Positions 53,617 to 63,089 of a DNA stretch of 64,000 nucleotides are shown piece by piece; positions within the stretch are counted from its first letter, which is position 1, and every line of letters starts with the position of its first letter. Source of the DNA: Thinopyrum elongatum (Eukaryota; Streptophyta; Magnoliopsida; Poales; Poaceae); assembly GCA_011799875.1 (NCBI GenBank), contig CM022301.1, positions 207,676,477 to 207,740,476 on the forward strand. Reading direction: 5' to 3'. The notes beneath the pieces were generated by a model. That model saw only the letters and a program-made list of their open reading frames with translations. It was not told the origin of the DNA and ran no database searches. The translations under genes and the position numbers were made by a program.

Positions 53617-54564
53617 TGTCGTGGTAAAATCTCGATAGATGCCAGGGGGTGGCTTGTCATGGTTGGGGCCATGGGATCGTTGTCGAGTCCTGGAAGCGGG
53701 AGTGGGCACAAGCTCGGATGGACACGAGATCTACCCAGGTTCAGGGCTCTCCTAAGAGATGAAACCCCTAGTCCTGCTCTGCGGGGTCTCCGCATGATCA
53801 CTATGAAGCAAAGAGTACAATGGTGCTCCTAGAGCTGTTCGGCCAGAGGAGGAAGAAGGGCGAGGCTAGCTCTCTCCTTTCCCTGGCTATGGTGTGTGTA
53901 GAACTGAGGTGGAACATGAGAGGAACCCCTTGCATGGGTGTGGCCTGGGGGATCTTATAGGCTAACCCCCCAGGGGTACAATGGTAAGATGGCCAGGTGA
54001 TAGGCCCCGGCTGTCAACGTCTATGGGGGCCGGGTTCTCCACCGGTTGCTGGGGCCCGCTTCTACTGGGCCGTGCCGGCTGCCGAGGAACCGGCCGACAG
54101 GTGGGGCCCGCCGCCTACGGGCCCCACTGACGGCTCTTCACTGTGGCACCGTCCATGCTGACGAAGGCCGTGTCGGGCGCGCCATGGCTACATCGCCGCG
54201 TCGGGCGGGTCGGCGGCCGCCTGACGGCGCCTACTGTAGCCATGCGGCCGTGATTGGGGGAGGCAAGGCGCACTGTGGCCATGCCCCAGCTTGTCTCTCG
54301 GCTGGGCTCAAACCCCTAGGGAGGGGACGGGCTGCCTGCTAGGAACCGGCCCGTACCCTCGCCGCCTTCTGGAGCGCGCCGTCTTCTAGGAGGCGGCCCT
54401 CTAGCTTCAGCCGCTTTCTTGGGGGCCCGCCGTCTTTTAGGAGATGGCCCTCCGGTCCCGGAGGCCGGTCTTACGACCAGTCGGACTGAGGGGCTTGGCC
54501 AGCCCCGATGTCTTGAAATGTGGTTAAGTGCTGATGAGGCTACCCGGGGTCTATCTCCCCGACA
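53617..54564 (-). repeat. Right LTR (5' LTR) of the Tat-like element, 948 bp
   Basis: TGTCGTGG to CCCCGACA, flanked on the right by AGAGG. It differs from the left copy mainly by transitions. Confidence 0.93.
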
Positions 54565-54569
54565 AGAGG

Positions 54570-54971
54570 TTCTGGAGCATTCGCCCATTTCATCGGTACC
54601 GCCGACTGCACCTTCACTATGGTGGAGAGCAGGAAGAATGCGATTGTGCTTTACGATTCGGCCATCTAGTTCAACAAGCTCGTCGACATCCAGAAGCAAT
54701 ACAAGATCATCGGCAACGGGCAGGAGAAGGACTCCGTGGTTGACCTCATCGCGGCCATCATTGACCCCTACTATGCCAACATGAAAGAAGACATGGATAC
54801 GAAGGACCTGAACACGTGGGAGGTACCTCTGAATCAAGCCTACATCACCTACGCAGCCAAGGACGCATACGCATGCTACGACATGTACATGCGGATCTTG
54901 GACCTGAGCCTGTAACTGAGGAGTACACAGACAACCACAGCATGATGATCAAGCGTGCCAGGAAGGTCTAG
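54570..54971 (+). pseudogene. 3'-5' exonuclease-like gene, 3' half
   Basis: Directly after the target duplication the frame of the 5' half resumes with AFAHFIGTADCTFTMVESRK. A TAG at 54667-54669 interrupts SAI-stop-FNKLVDIQKQ (likely former CAG). The sequence then continues YKIIGNGQEKDSVVDLIAAI, DLNTWEVPLNQAYITYAAKD and AYACYDMYMRILDL. The YAAKDAYACYDMY motif matches the last exonuclease motif (ExoIII, Tyr-x3-Asp) of the DEDDy family. A TAA occurs at 54913-54915, but another frame continues TEEYTDNHSMMIKRARKV to a TAG at 54969-54971, which looks like the original end after a one-base indel. With the 5' half this makes a protein of about 230 residues. Confidence 0.75.
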
Positions 54972-55289
54972 ATGGTGTACTTTATCTGTTTAAGCACCTT
55001 TATCATCTGAGTGTTTCATGCATTAGCCTATGTGTCATAATTATCTGTTTTATCCGAAATATTTTGTCTAAGAACCCATCAACATGTTTGCTTTTTTTGA
55101 GTGGCTATTTGCTTATGTATGTAACTAGTTCACTGGGCTGTTGTGCTTTGAATCTCCTTCCTCCCAACATATTCCCCTTCTCAGGTGGACCCAGCAGGTC
55201 TCGTACACAGACATCTGGGACCAACCACCTATCCATTTGTATTTCTTTATTTTGTTCAATCTTTCATCCTCTTCCTACAGCTGCTGCCG

Positions 55290-55605
55290 ATGCTACCGCG
55301 CACGCCTCGGTGACCCATCATAGCCTATGGCGCTGGCCAGGCCATCCCTCTACTCCCACACATTCTTCGGTGGCGGCAGCTCCACCGGCCCACCCTACAC
55401 CCAAACAAGTCAACCCTCGTAATCCCCTCCGCATGCGTCTTTCCCGGCTCCGGTTCATTTCGGTCCGAGGTCTCGATGTCGTCCTCCGCCTTGGTGCTCT
55501 CACCATGGCGCCGTCGTCTGTCGTTCCCAACATGGTCAACAAACGAGAGGAATCGGGAGACGACTGTTCGTCGAGATGTTGATAGTCCGGGCCCACCAGG
55601 TCCAT
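55290..55605. repeat. GC-rich dispersed block, copy 1
   Basis: Shares with 58190-58510 the order GGCCA.CCATCCCTC.ACTCC, CGTCCGTCC/GTCTCG words, CCTTGGTGCTCTC/CCTTGGTGCGCTC, CATGGTCAACAAA.GAGAG and GGA.GA.GACTGT...GTTGATAGT. Open frames exist but shift between copies, so a shared protein is not supported. Confidence 0.5.
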
Positions 55606-55842
55606 GGCCTAGGTTTTGTTGTTTAACACGCGCAGCCCACGACATGCAAACACAGTTGACCCTGCGGGTTTCAACTTTTTTTGGGGGGTCCAACAGGTAT
55701 CAAGTGGCCTCTGGGCGTCCCAGCCTAGCTTGTCTATAACATCAGCAGCCCAAGTTATGTTAGTTTTTTCAATACAACGCACAACTCGGTTCTGTTTTTC
55801 TATAAGAATGCCAAACTGAACCTATGTTTTCCCTTCTATTGT

Positions 55843-55890
55843 AGTATATATATTTATATTTTATTATATATATATATATATATATAATAG
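55843..55890. repeat. AT microsatellite
   Basis: A run of TATATA dinucleotides, with about 12 repeats in the core at 55864-55886. Confidence 0.9.
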
Positions 55891-56363
55891 AAACAACATA
55901 ATGTTCCGTTTGACCTGTCCTTCGTCCAACCTATGTATAGACCTTCCCACTTTCTTTATTTTTCTTTTTTATTAATCCTTATCTGAATTTTCTCCCACTT
56001 TCATTTTTCCTAGAACCAACTCAACAGCCCCACGTCTAGCCTAAAAAATAATAATACCCCACGTTCTATTAACTCACCAAAGTAAAATGATATTTTATTT
56101 GGTAAATTGAAAGTTCTTGAAAAATAACAATACTAATTGTTTAACAATAAGCTGGCAAGTTAATTCCTGGTGATTGCGTACATAAGGTTGCAAAGATTTT
56201 ACTGACCAATGCAGTAATAAACGTGCAATCACGTGTTTATGTTTTTATAACATTTCTCCGTCCAGCCCAACATGATATGTTCACCCAGCCCAACAAGTCC
56301 ATGGATTTCGAAAAAAATGCAAATGGGCTTTAAATTCTCACATACTATATAAGTGGGCTGCAT

Positions 56364-57972
56364 AGATGATAACCCACAAGTATAGGGGATGGCAACAGTT
56401 TTCGAGGGTAGAGTATTCAACCCAAATTTATTGATTCGACACAAGGGGAGCCAAAGAATATTTGTAAGTATTAGCAGCTCAGTTGTCAATTCAACCACAC
56501 CTAGAGATTAATTATCTGCAGCAAAGTGATAAGTAGCAAAGTAGTATGATAGTTTTGATAGTAGTAGCAACAACAATAGTAACGGTAACAATGATAGCAA
56601 TGATTTTGTAGCAAGTGCAACAGTAACAGTAGTAGTAGTAACTTAGCAAGAACAATATTAGAGAAAATCGTAGGCATTGGATCGGTGAATTTGTTGGATG
56701 ATATTCATCATATAACAGTTATAACCTAGGGTCTTGAGATGGATTTCATTTCTGCCCCCTTGAGGCTTGGTTCTGTAATCTTTCTTTTCTTTTATAGTTT
56801 TGTTAGGCTAGCCTGTTTGATTACCTCTTGTAATCCCTCTCATGTACTTGTAATTTTTTAGCCCTTAATAAAGCTTTTGATATGCTGTGGGGGTTTGCCC
56901 CATAGTTCCCAGTCAAAAAAACCTAGGGCGATACAAAACTAGCTCCAGTTCATAAATGTAATGTAGGCATGTATTCCATAAATAGTCATATGTGCTTATG
57001 GAAAGAACTTGCATGACATCTTTTATCCTACCCTGCCGCGGCAGCGGGGTCCATATGGAAACTAAGGGATATTAAGGCCTCCTTTTAATAAAGAACCGGA
57101 ACAAAGCATTAGCACATAGTGAATACATGAACTCCTTAAACTACGGTCATCACCGGAAAGTATCCCGAATACTGTCACTCCGGGGTTTACGGATCATAAC
57201 ATGTAATAGGTGAATATAACTTGCAAGATCAGATCTAGAACATAGATATAATGGTGATAACATAAATGGTTCAGATCTGAAATTATGGCACCCGGGCCCA
57301 AAGTGACAAGCATTAAGCATGGCAAAGTCATATCAACATCAATCTCAAAACATAGTGGATACTAGGGATCAAGCCCTAACAAAACTAACTCGATTACATG
57401 ATGAATCTCATCCAACTCCTCACCGACCAGTGAGCCTACGAAGGAATTACTCACTCCCGGTGGGGAGCATCATGGAATTGGCGATGAAGGAGGGTTGGTG
57501 ATGACGAAGATCGAAGATCCCCCTCTTCGGAGCCCCAAACGGACTCCAGATCTGGCCTCCCGATGAAGAACAGGAGGTGGTGGCGGCTCCGTCTCGTGAA
57601 ACGCGATAATTCTTTCTCCCTGATTTTTTCTGGAAAATAGGATTTTATAGCGTTGGAATCAGGGTCTGCGGGGCCACCAGGTGGGCACAACCCACCTGGG
57701 CGCGCCTGAGGGGGCCACGCCCTGGTGGGTTGTGCTCACCCAGGGGCCCCCCTCCGGTGGTTCTTGGCTCCAGTATTTTTCTTTTATTGTATAAAAATTC
57801 TCCAAAAAGTTTCGTTCCAATCCGAGACCTTTTATTTCTACACAAAAACAACACCATGGTAGTTCTGCTGAAAACAGTGTCAGTCCGGGTTTGTTTCATT
57901 CAAATCATGCAAATTAGAGTCCAAAACAAGAGGAAAAGCGTTAGGAAAAGTAGATACGACGGAGACGTATCA
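56364..57972. mobile_element. Probable solo LTR of a Gypsy (Athila-like) element, ~1.6 kb
   Basis: The left end GATGATAACCCACAAGTATAGGGGATGGC and the right end TACGACGGAGACGTATCA match, from memory, the borders of a very common wheat LTR. No second LTR, primer-binding site or internal domain is present on either side. An imperfect ATAG duplication may flank it. The interior has AGTAGTAGCAACAAC-like simple repeats near 56560-56640 and a GC-rich patch near 57660-57750. Confidence 0.55.
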
Positions 57973-58909
57973 ATAGACGCTACATCATAGTTTCACCCAG
58001 CCCACCAAATGGACTTAAAAACCAAATGGACTGGCTGACATGTGGGCCAATAGGTCGAAGCTTAAGCACTTCCACAAAAAAACAAAGGTCGAAGCCTAAG
58101 CAAGGCGTTGGATTTACATCCAACGGCCGACATTCTTCTTCAATCTCTTGTCTTCTTCCTCCAGTGTTGTCGGGACCACCTGCTCCAACCTCCAGCGTCC
58201 AGCGGCACTGCTTCGCACGCCTCACAGCGAAACGCTACCCCACCGACGGCCAGACCATCCCTCCACTCCTCCGCACCTCCTGTTATTCTTTGCCGAGTGT
58301 AGGCCCACCTCGCACCCGAACCAGTCAAGTTTCGTACTCCTCTCCGTCTGCGACTCCACTGCCGTGTCTTCCCCATCTCTGGGTCGTTCCCGTCTAGGCC
58401 TCACCGTCGTCCACCAGCCTTGGTGCGCTCGGCACGGTGTGGTCAACATGGTCAACAAATGAGAGTCGTCGGAAGATGACTGTACGTGGAGAGGCTGATA
58501 GTGGGGACGCACCATGCCCATGGACGCATGCATGCAACTGCATCATTTTTATGCGGAAAAATAATGTTTTCACCCCCTGACAGCTGGGACCCACCAGCTA
58601 TATCTTCGCATGCAAGGAAGTGCGCTCTTATTACGGGCAAAAAAATGATTCCTCCCCCTGACAGCTGGGACCCAACCGGTCGAACCGTACGTAGGGTTGT
58701 TTGTCTGGTCGCGAACATGTACGTACATACTGGTCGATCGGTCTCTCTGCAAGGATGAACCATGGCTGAGCAAGGAGCGGCACGTGTGACGTAGCAGTTC
58801 AGGCAGTCCTGTCTAAATCGTGTACACGTACGTACAGCCACGCTGCAAGAAAGTAAATATGGCTACGTATGTACATACGGGTGGGGTCTCGAACGCGTAC
58901 AGTGATGGC
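57973..58909. other. Host or composite repeat DNA including block copy 2
   Basis: 58190-58510 is the partner of 55290-55605. CCTGACAGCTGGGACCCA occurs at 58575 and 58657, each within a similar ~80-bp context. Words of ACGTACGTAC are frequent at 58680-58870. I see no gene. Confidence 0.45.
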
Positions 58910-59735
58910 GTCATGTTCATCCGAAGCCAACCGGTTGGGTCAGAATGGAGGAAACCGCATCGTGTTCATCGGGAGCCAAACGACTGGGTCGGAATGCATC
59001 CTATTCATCGGGAGCCAACCCGGCTTGGACGGAACAGCCAAAACGGGGTCCTGTTCATCGACTCGGGGTCTCGCATCCTACAAAATGGATGAAATGGAGT
59101 TCTCTTCGACCGCCTACAGTCGAAACAGGGTCATGTTCATCGGGAGGGGTCTGGCGTACAGCAAAACGGAGGAAACACACTTTTGTTCGACCGCCTATGG
59201 TTGAAATAGGGTCCTGTTCATCGAGAGGGGTCTAGCGTACCGTAAAACGGAGGAAACGAACTTCTCTTCCAGCGCCTACGGTCGAAACAGGGTCCTGTTC
59301 ATCCGGAGGGGTGTGGCATACCGCAAAACGGGACTCCACGGGATACTGTTCATCCACCGCCAACTTCCTCCAGCCTCCACCTGCTACTGTTCATCCACCG
59401 CGACTTCCTCCAGCCTTCACCAGCCACTGTTCATCTACGGTTACTATTCATCCAGCCTCCACGGGGTCTTGTTCATCCATCCTCAGCCGTCTGGGTGTGG
59501 CGTACTGCGACATGGCCTCCTCGGGGTCCTGTTCATCCAGGGGCAACCACCTAATACCACGGGGTCCTGTTCATCCAGCGGCAACCGCCTACACACGGTC
59601 GAGGTCCTGTTCATCCAACCCCCATAGGGAACTGTTCATCCATAGGAAATAACCAACCGGCTAGGTCGACTCACCACGTCTCGACCTGTTCTACGTATCG
59701 CACGCACGGCAACAACGGGCACTGTTCATCGAGAG
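58910..59735. repeat. Array of TGTTCATC motifs, partly in 81-bp tandem units
   Basis: About 17 copies of (C/A)TGTTCATC(G/C), including two TATTCATC forms, occur in 820 bp. GAAACAGGGTC.TGTTCATC begins at 59122, 59203 and 59284, an 81-bp period, with AAAACGGAGGAAAC and GCCTACGGTC also repeated. Elsewhere the motif spacing is irregular (about 30 to 60 bp). Open frames across it encode only CSS/FIH-type repeats and are not supported. Confidence 0.75.
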
Positions 59736-59780
59736 GAAAACCCAACACACCGGGTGGCTACATCTCGTACGGGGGCTCGA

Positions 59781-59960
59781 TCGGCTTCAGTATAAACAGC
59801 AACAACAATTGGTTACTTGGGTTCAGTTAGCAGCACCAACGAAGGAATCGCTCGGGTTCAGTTAGAAGTGAAAGGATCGATCGGCTTCAGTACGTAGTGG
59901 GATCAATCGATCGTTCGGGTTCAGTAAGAGAACGCCTCGCTCGGGTTCAGTTAGCAAGCG
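59781..59960. repeat. Six copies of a TCGGGTTCAGTTAG-like motif
   Basis: TCGG(G/C)TTCAGT words begin at about 59781, 59817, 59852, 59881, 59915 and 59941. They follow the TGTTCATC array directly and precede the CACTA subterminal region. Confidence 0.65.
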
Positions 59961-60039
59961 CCTCGCATAGCAATCGCGCATACGAGAGAAACGCGCAAAC
60001 CACACTGCATCGCTCGGCCCTGACCACCCACCATAACCG

Positions 60040-60308
60040 GGAACTCCGTGAAAATTTCCTCGCCCTTACTTCTACCACGATTTTTTATGTCATGGACGGC
60101 CCAAAGAATGTCATGCAGGTGCGTCCCCGGCCCTCCCAGGACGAAAAAACCATTTCTGTCATGATTTTTTGTCATAGAAGTAGGAGCCCACCACATCTAT
60201 GATGATACGTGTCTTTGTCACAATTATCGTCATAGAAGTGTCATAAGCATGACAGAAAAAGTTTTCGTTCCGGCCATAATGTCACGGATGTGTCTTTTTT
60301 TTGTAGTG
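60040..60308. mobile_element. CACTA transposon right end
   Basis: The sequence ends TTTTTTTTGTAGTG at 60308, whose reverse complement starts CACTACAAAAAAAAGACAC, a terminus common in wheat CACTA elements. Inside are repeated GTCATAGAAG, GTCATGGAC and TGTCATGAT words in both orientations, typical of subterminal repeats. I could not find the left terminus, and the arrays at 58910-59960 may be part of the same element. Confidence 0.65.
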
Positions 60309-61350
60309 CATTATTGCAATTTTATATGAGGGTGAGGCATGAGCTAACATACTTTCCGTAATTGGATCATATGAACTTATGATTGGACCTCTAGCAAGCA
60401 TCCGCAACTACTAGAAATCATTAAGTTAAACCCAACTGTAGCATTAAGTATCAAGTCCTCTTTACTCCCATACGCAACAACCCCCTTACTCGGGTGTAAG
60501 TTTCTGTCACTCTAGCCACCCACTACAAGCGAATCATGAACGTATTGCAACACCCTATAGTGGGAATCCCTCATGTGTGCACGGCACAGAAGACACCATA
60601 GGACAGAACCAAAATAAAACATACAACTCAAACCAATCAAGATCATCAATCAACCCAAAGGACAAAAGAAATCTACTCAAACATCATAGGATGGCAACAC
60701 ATCATTGGATAATAATATGTGGCATAAAGCACCATGTCCAAGTAGGGGATTATAGTGGGGTGCGGGAGAGTGGACTGCTAAAAAGAGATGAGGGGCTGAT
60801 GAAGACGGTGATGTTGATGAAGATGATCACCGCGGCGATGGTTCCCCCGACGGCACTCCGGCGCCACCGAGAGATAGGGGAAGAGAGGCTCCTCCTCCGG
60901 CTTGCTCCTCCATGGCCTCCCCCCTAGATGGGGAGAGGTTCTCCCTCTGGTCCTTGGTCTCCATGGTGCCCAGAGGGGCGAGAGCCCCTCTGAGATTGGA
61001 TCTCTCTCTGTTTCCTTCTGTTTCTGCGCTCATGTTTCTGGCCGAAAACCGTTTCTTATATTCCCAGAGATCCGTAACTCCGATTGGGATGAAATTTTGA
61101 GGGGATTTTTATCTAGAAATTATCTTTCTTGCGGTGAAAGAAGGGCATCAACTGACGTACGAGGTGCCCAATAGGTAGTAGGGCACGGGGAGGGGGTAGG
61201 TCGTGCCCTAGTGCCTTGTGGGGCCCTCGAGCACCATCTTGTGTTGATTCTTCCTCCCAAAAAATCACATATATTCCATAAAAAAATCTCTGTAAATTTT
61301 TATCGCGTTTGGACTTTGTTTGGTATGGTATTTCTGTGAAATTTTTATCA
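60309..61350 (-). repeat. LTR of an Athila-like Gypsy element (minus orientation), left part cut by the CACTA end
   Basis: On the minus strand a purine tract (GAGGAGAAGGC) is followed by TGATAAAAATTTCACAG, so the LTR starts at 61350 and runs leftward. It is interrupted at 60308 by the CACTA terminus, so its other border is not seen. It contains GC-rich sequence at 60830-60990. Confidence 0.6.
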
Positions 61351-61364
61351 GCCTTCTCCTCAAG
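61351..61364 (-). promoter_or_regulatory. Polypurine tract of the Athila-like element
   Basis: CTTGAGGAGAAGGC on the minus strand directly precedes the LTR start TG. Confidence 0.6.
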
Positions 61365-61385
61365 TATATAGTATCTTTGTTTTTC

Positions 61386-62249
61386 CTAAAAGTTAAAGAA
61401 GGTAGGGGCAGGCAAAGTAATATGGATAACACGGTTCTTGTCAACGATCAACCTGTATCGAAATGGTGGGTTTTCCCTTTCGAGAAATTGATGGCGAACC
61501 ATGGCATCATAATCAAGATAACTAGCAAGCAACTGTGGTTCAATTTCTTTATTACATATATCAAGGTAGGCAGCTAGCCGGGTGGTGTAAATTCCCCCAA
61601 AAAGATCACCATCAAAAGATTTTTTATTTAAGCGACGTTCAATGATGGCCCCAAAATTAATTTTTCTATCACCAAGTACAACACTTTTAAGGATGCTTAA
61701 ATCAGGAGTACAAGTAGTGTTGAGGTCATGTTTACTGATTATGCATCTTCCTATGAACAGAGGAAAATAATGGATGACAGGAAAATGAATGCTTCCAACT
61801 CTAGCCTCCGTTAGAAGTCTAGTTTCTCCTCGGGTAATGCTCATGAGGAATTCATAACAATCAGATTTATTAGGTTCTAGGCACGTCCCCCAAAAGGGGA
61901 TTCTACAAGTAGTGCAAAATTCTCGAACACTCATGCGATAAAGATTTTCATAAACATTAAAGATAACATCATGAGAAGAGTGGTGAGATACATACTTGAA
62001 TTTCCGCACAAAGGAATCAGTGATATCATGGTATTGCAGACACTTATCTGATAGGAAGTCCGCCAGCTTTGCATTTTGTATGTACATGTCAAATTCTTCC
62101 TTGATGTCGACATTGATCATGAAGGCATCAGACGGGCATTCGCAAGCTTTCACAACGGCATCTTGAGGTGGATCGAGGTCCGACTCACAAATTGCAGGCC
62201 TTGGGGAACTCTTGCTCGAAAAACACCGGGAGAAAATCTTCCTAAACAT
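61386..62249 (-). CDS. Intact extra ORF of the Athila-like element (plant transposon/mobile-domain-like)
   Basis: A 287-residue frame runs from MFRKIFSRCFSSKSSPRP to a TAA at 61386, just inside the LTR. The N-terminus is basic and Ser-rich. The middle contains REFCTTCRIPFWGTCLEPN, YEFLMSITRGETRLLTEARV and GSIHFPVIHYFPLFIGRCI, then LKSVVLGDRKINFGAIIERR and FGGIYTTRLAAYLDI. The order (EF..SITG, IH.P..RY, I.FGA, GGI.T.LA..L) matches the plant-specific domain found in the post-pol ORF of Athila elements, where its role is unknown. It has no stop or frameshift, in contrast to the other retroelement genes here. No signal peptide or membrane span is obvious, so an envelope role is not supported. Confidence 0.6.
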   Translation of the reverse strand: MFRKIFSRCFSSKSSPRPAICESDLDPPQDAVVKACECPSDAFMINVDIKEEFDMYIQNAKLADFLSDKCLQYHDITDSFVRKFKYVSHHSSHDVIFNVYENLYRMSVREFCTTCRIPFWGTCLEPNKSDCYEFLMSITRGETRLLTEARVGSIHFPVIHYFPLFIGRCIISKHDLNTTCTPDLSILKSVVLGDRKINFGAIIERRLNKKSFDGDLFGGIYTTRLAAYLDICNKEIEPQLLASYLDYDAMVRHQFLERENPPFRYRLIVDKNRVIHITLPAPTFFNF

Positions 62250-63089
62250 TTTCTTTTCTCTGAAAAATTTCTGAAATTTTAAGTCCCCAAATTAAAAGTG
62301 AATAAAACTCAACAAAATTGATAGCAACTACTCCCACAAGTGTCTACAGGTTATATCATGCATCAAAACTACTTGGAACCTTACAAATTCAACATGCAAG
62401 CTCATATACATGGTCACCGACAGTAGCAAAATATGAAAAACATAATAAACTAGAACAAAAACTAATTGGACCATCAGAGGAGTCACATACCAAGGAGCAA
62501 TTCCTCTGAATAGTTTATGAAATGGAGCTCCGAGCAAGGAGATTGAAAATCTCACAAAAATGAGCAAGAACATGGGATAGGAAGCAAGGATGGTTTTTTC
62601 TGGAGGTGGAAGAAGGTTGTGGGCAGGAGGAATAAGAAGGCGGGTCCCTTTGGGGCCCATAAGCCTGCATGGCGCGCCCAGGGGGGTGGGCGCGCCATGT
62701 GAGCTTGTGGCCCACAGGTGCACGCCACCTGGGGTGTGTTCAGTGCCAAAAATTCTAGAAAAAATCATACTAAATTTTTAGGACATTCTGAGGACTTTTA
62801 TTTTTGGGACATTTTATTGTACGGATAATCCAGAAAATAGGATAAACATGGCATTTTACTTTATTAAACTATAAATAACAGAGAGCAAACTATAAGTACA
62901 GTAGGTTGTGATTACTAAATTCATCGACCACATGCCCTCAAAAAGAATCCATTAATAATGTTGATCAAGTCTTATTAACAAACTATTTCCGAGTAACATG
63001 AAACCGAAGAACTTTCATATAACACTAGGTTACCTCAATGGGGATATTCATTTCCCCAACAATAAGAATTTGATATTTCTTTTTGGGAG
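62250..63089. other. Internal region of the Athila-like element without RT or integrase
   Basis: No domain is recognisable. A GC-rich CGCGCCCAGGGGGGTGGGCGCGCC inverted repeat lies near 62670-62697. RT, RNase H and integrase would normally lie here, and about 840 bp is far too short for them. Confidence 0.55.

Larger units (their letters stand above)
41206..54564 (-). mobile_element. Complete Tat-like Ty3/Gypsy element with an antisense spliced gene
   Basis: LTRs of 948 bp (41206-42153 and 53617-54564) begin TGTCGTGGTAAAATCTCGA and end CTCCCCGACA, with AGAGG target duplications at 41201-41205 and 54565-54569. Gag, protease, RT, RNase H and integrase lie in order on the minus strand from 53.6 to 47.3 kb, so the true 5' LTR is the right one. 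The remaining 4.7 kb toward the left LTR carries a convergent plus-strand gene. Large elements with extra antisense reading frames between pol and the 3' LTR are known from the Tat lineage. The two LTRs differ at about eight of the first ~190 positions, so the insertion is not recent. Confidence 0.92.
54972..56363. other. 3' flank of the exonuclease-like gene and unassigned DNA
   Basis: 54972-55150 looks like a 3' untranslated region (AT-rich, with TTTGTCTAAG and TTATCTGTTTTATC words). 55290-55600 is a GC-rich block related to 58190-58510. 55840-55890 is an AT microsatellite. I see no intact gene. Confidence 0.45.

Noticed and set aside
58820..59652. Frames with CSS or LFIH repeats across the TGTTCATC array
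   Set aside because: The repeats are explained by the DNA motif array, and all three frames are open in parts.
58910..59735. CRISPR-like array
   Set aside because: Spacing is irregular, repeats are short and degenerate, and the context is a plant genome.
61386..62249. Envelope protein call for the extra Athila-like ORF
   Set aside because: I see no signal peptide, transmembrane span or glycoprotein-like Cys pattern; the plant transposon-domain resemblance is the better call.
62328..62768. Minus-strand 146-codon frame in the Athila-like internal region
   Set aside because: No domain, and it spans a GC-rich inverted repeat; its start and end do not fit the element's layout.
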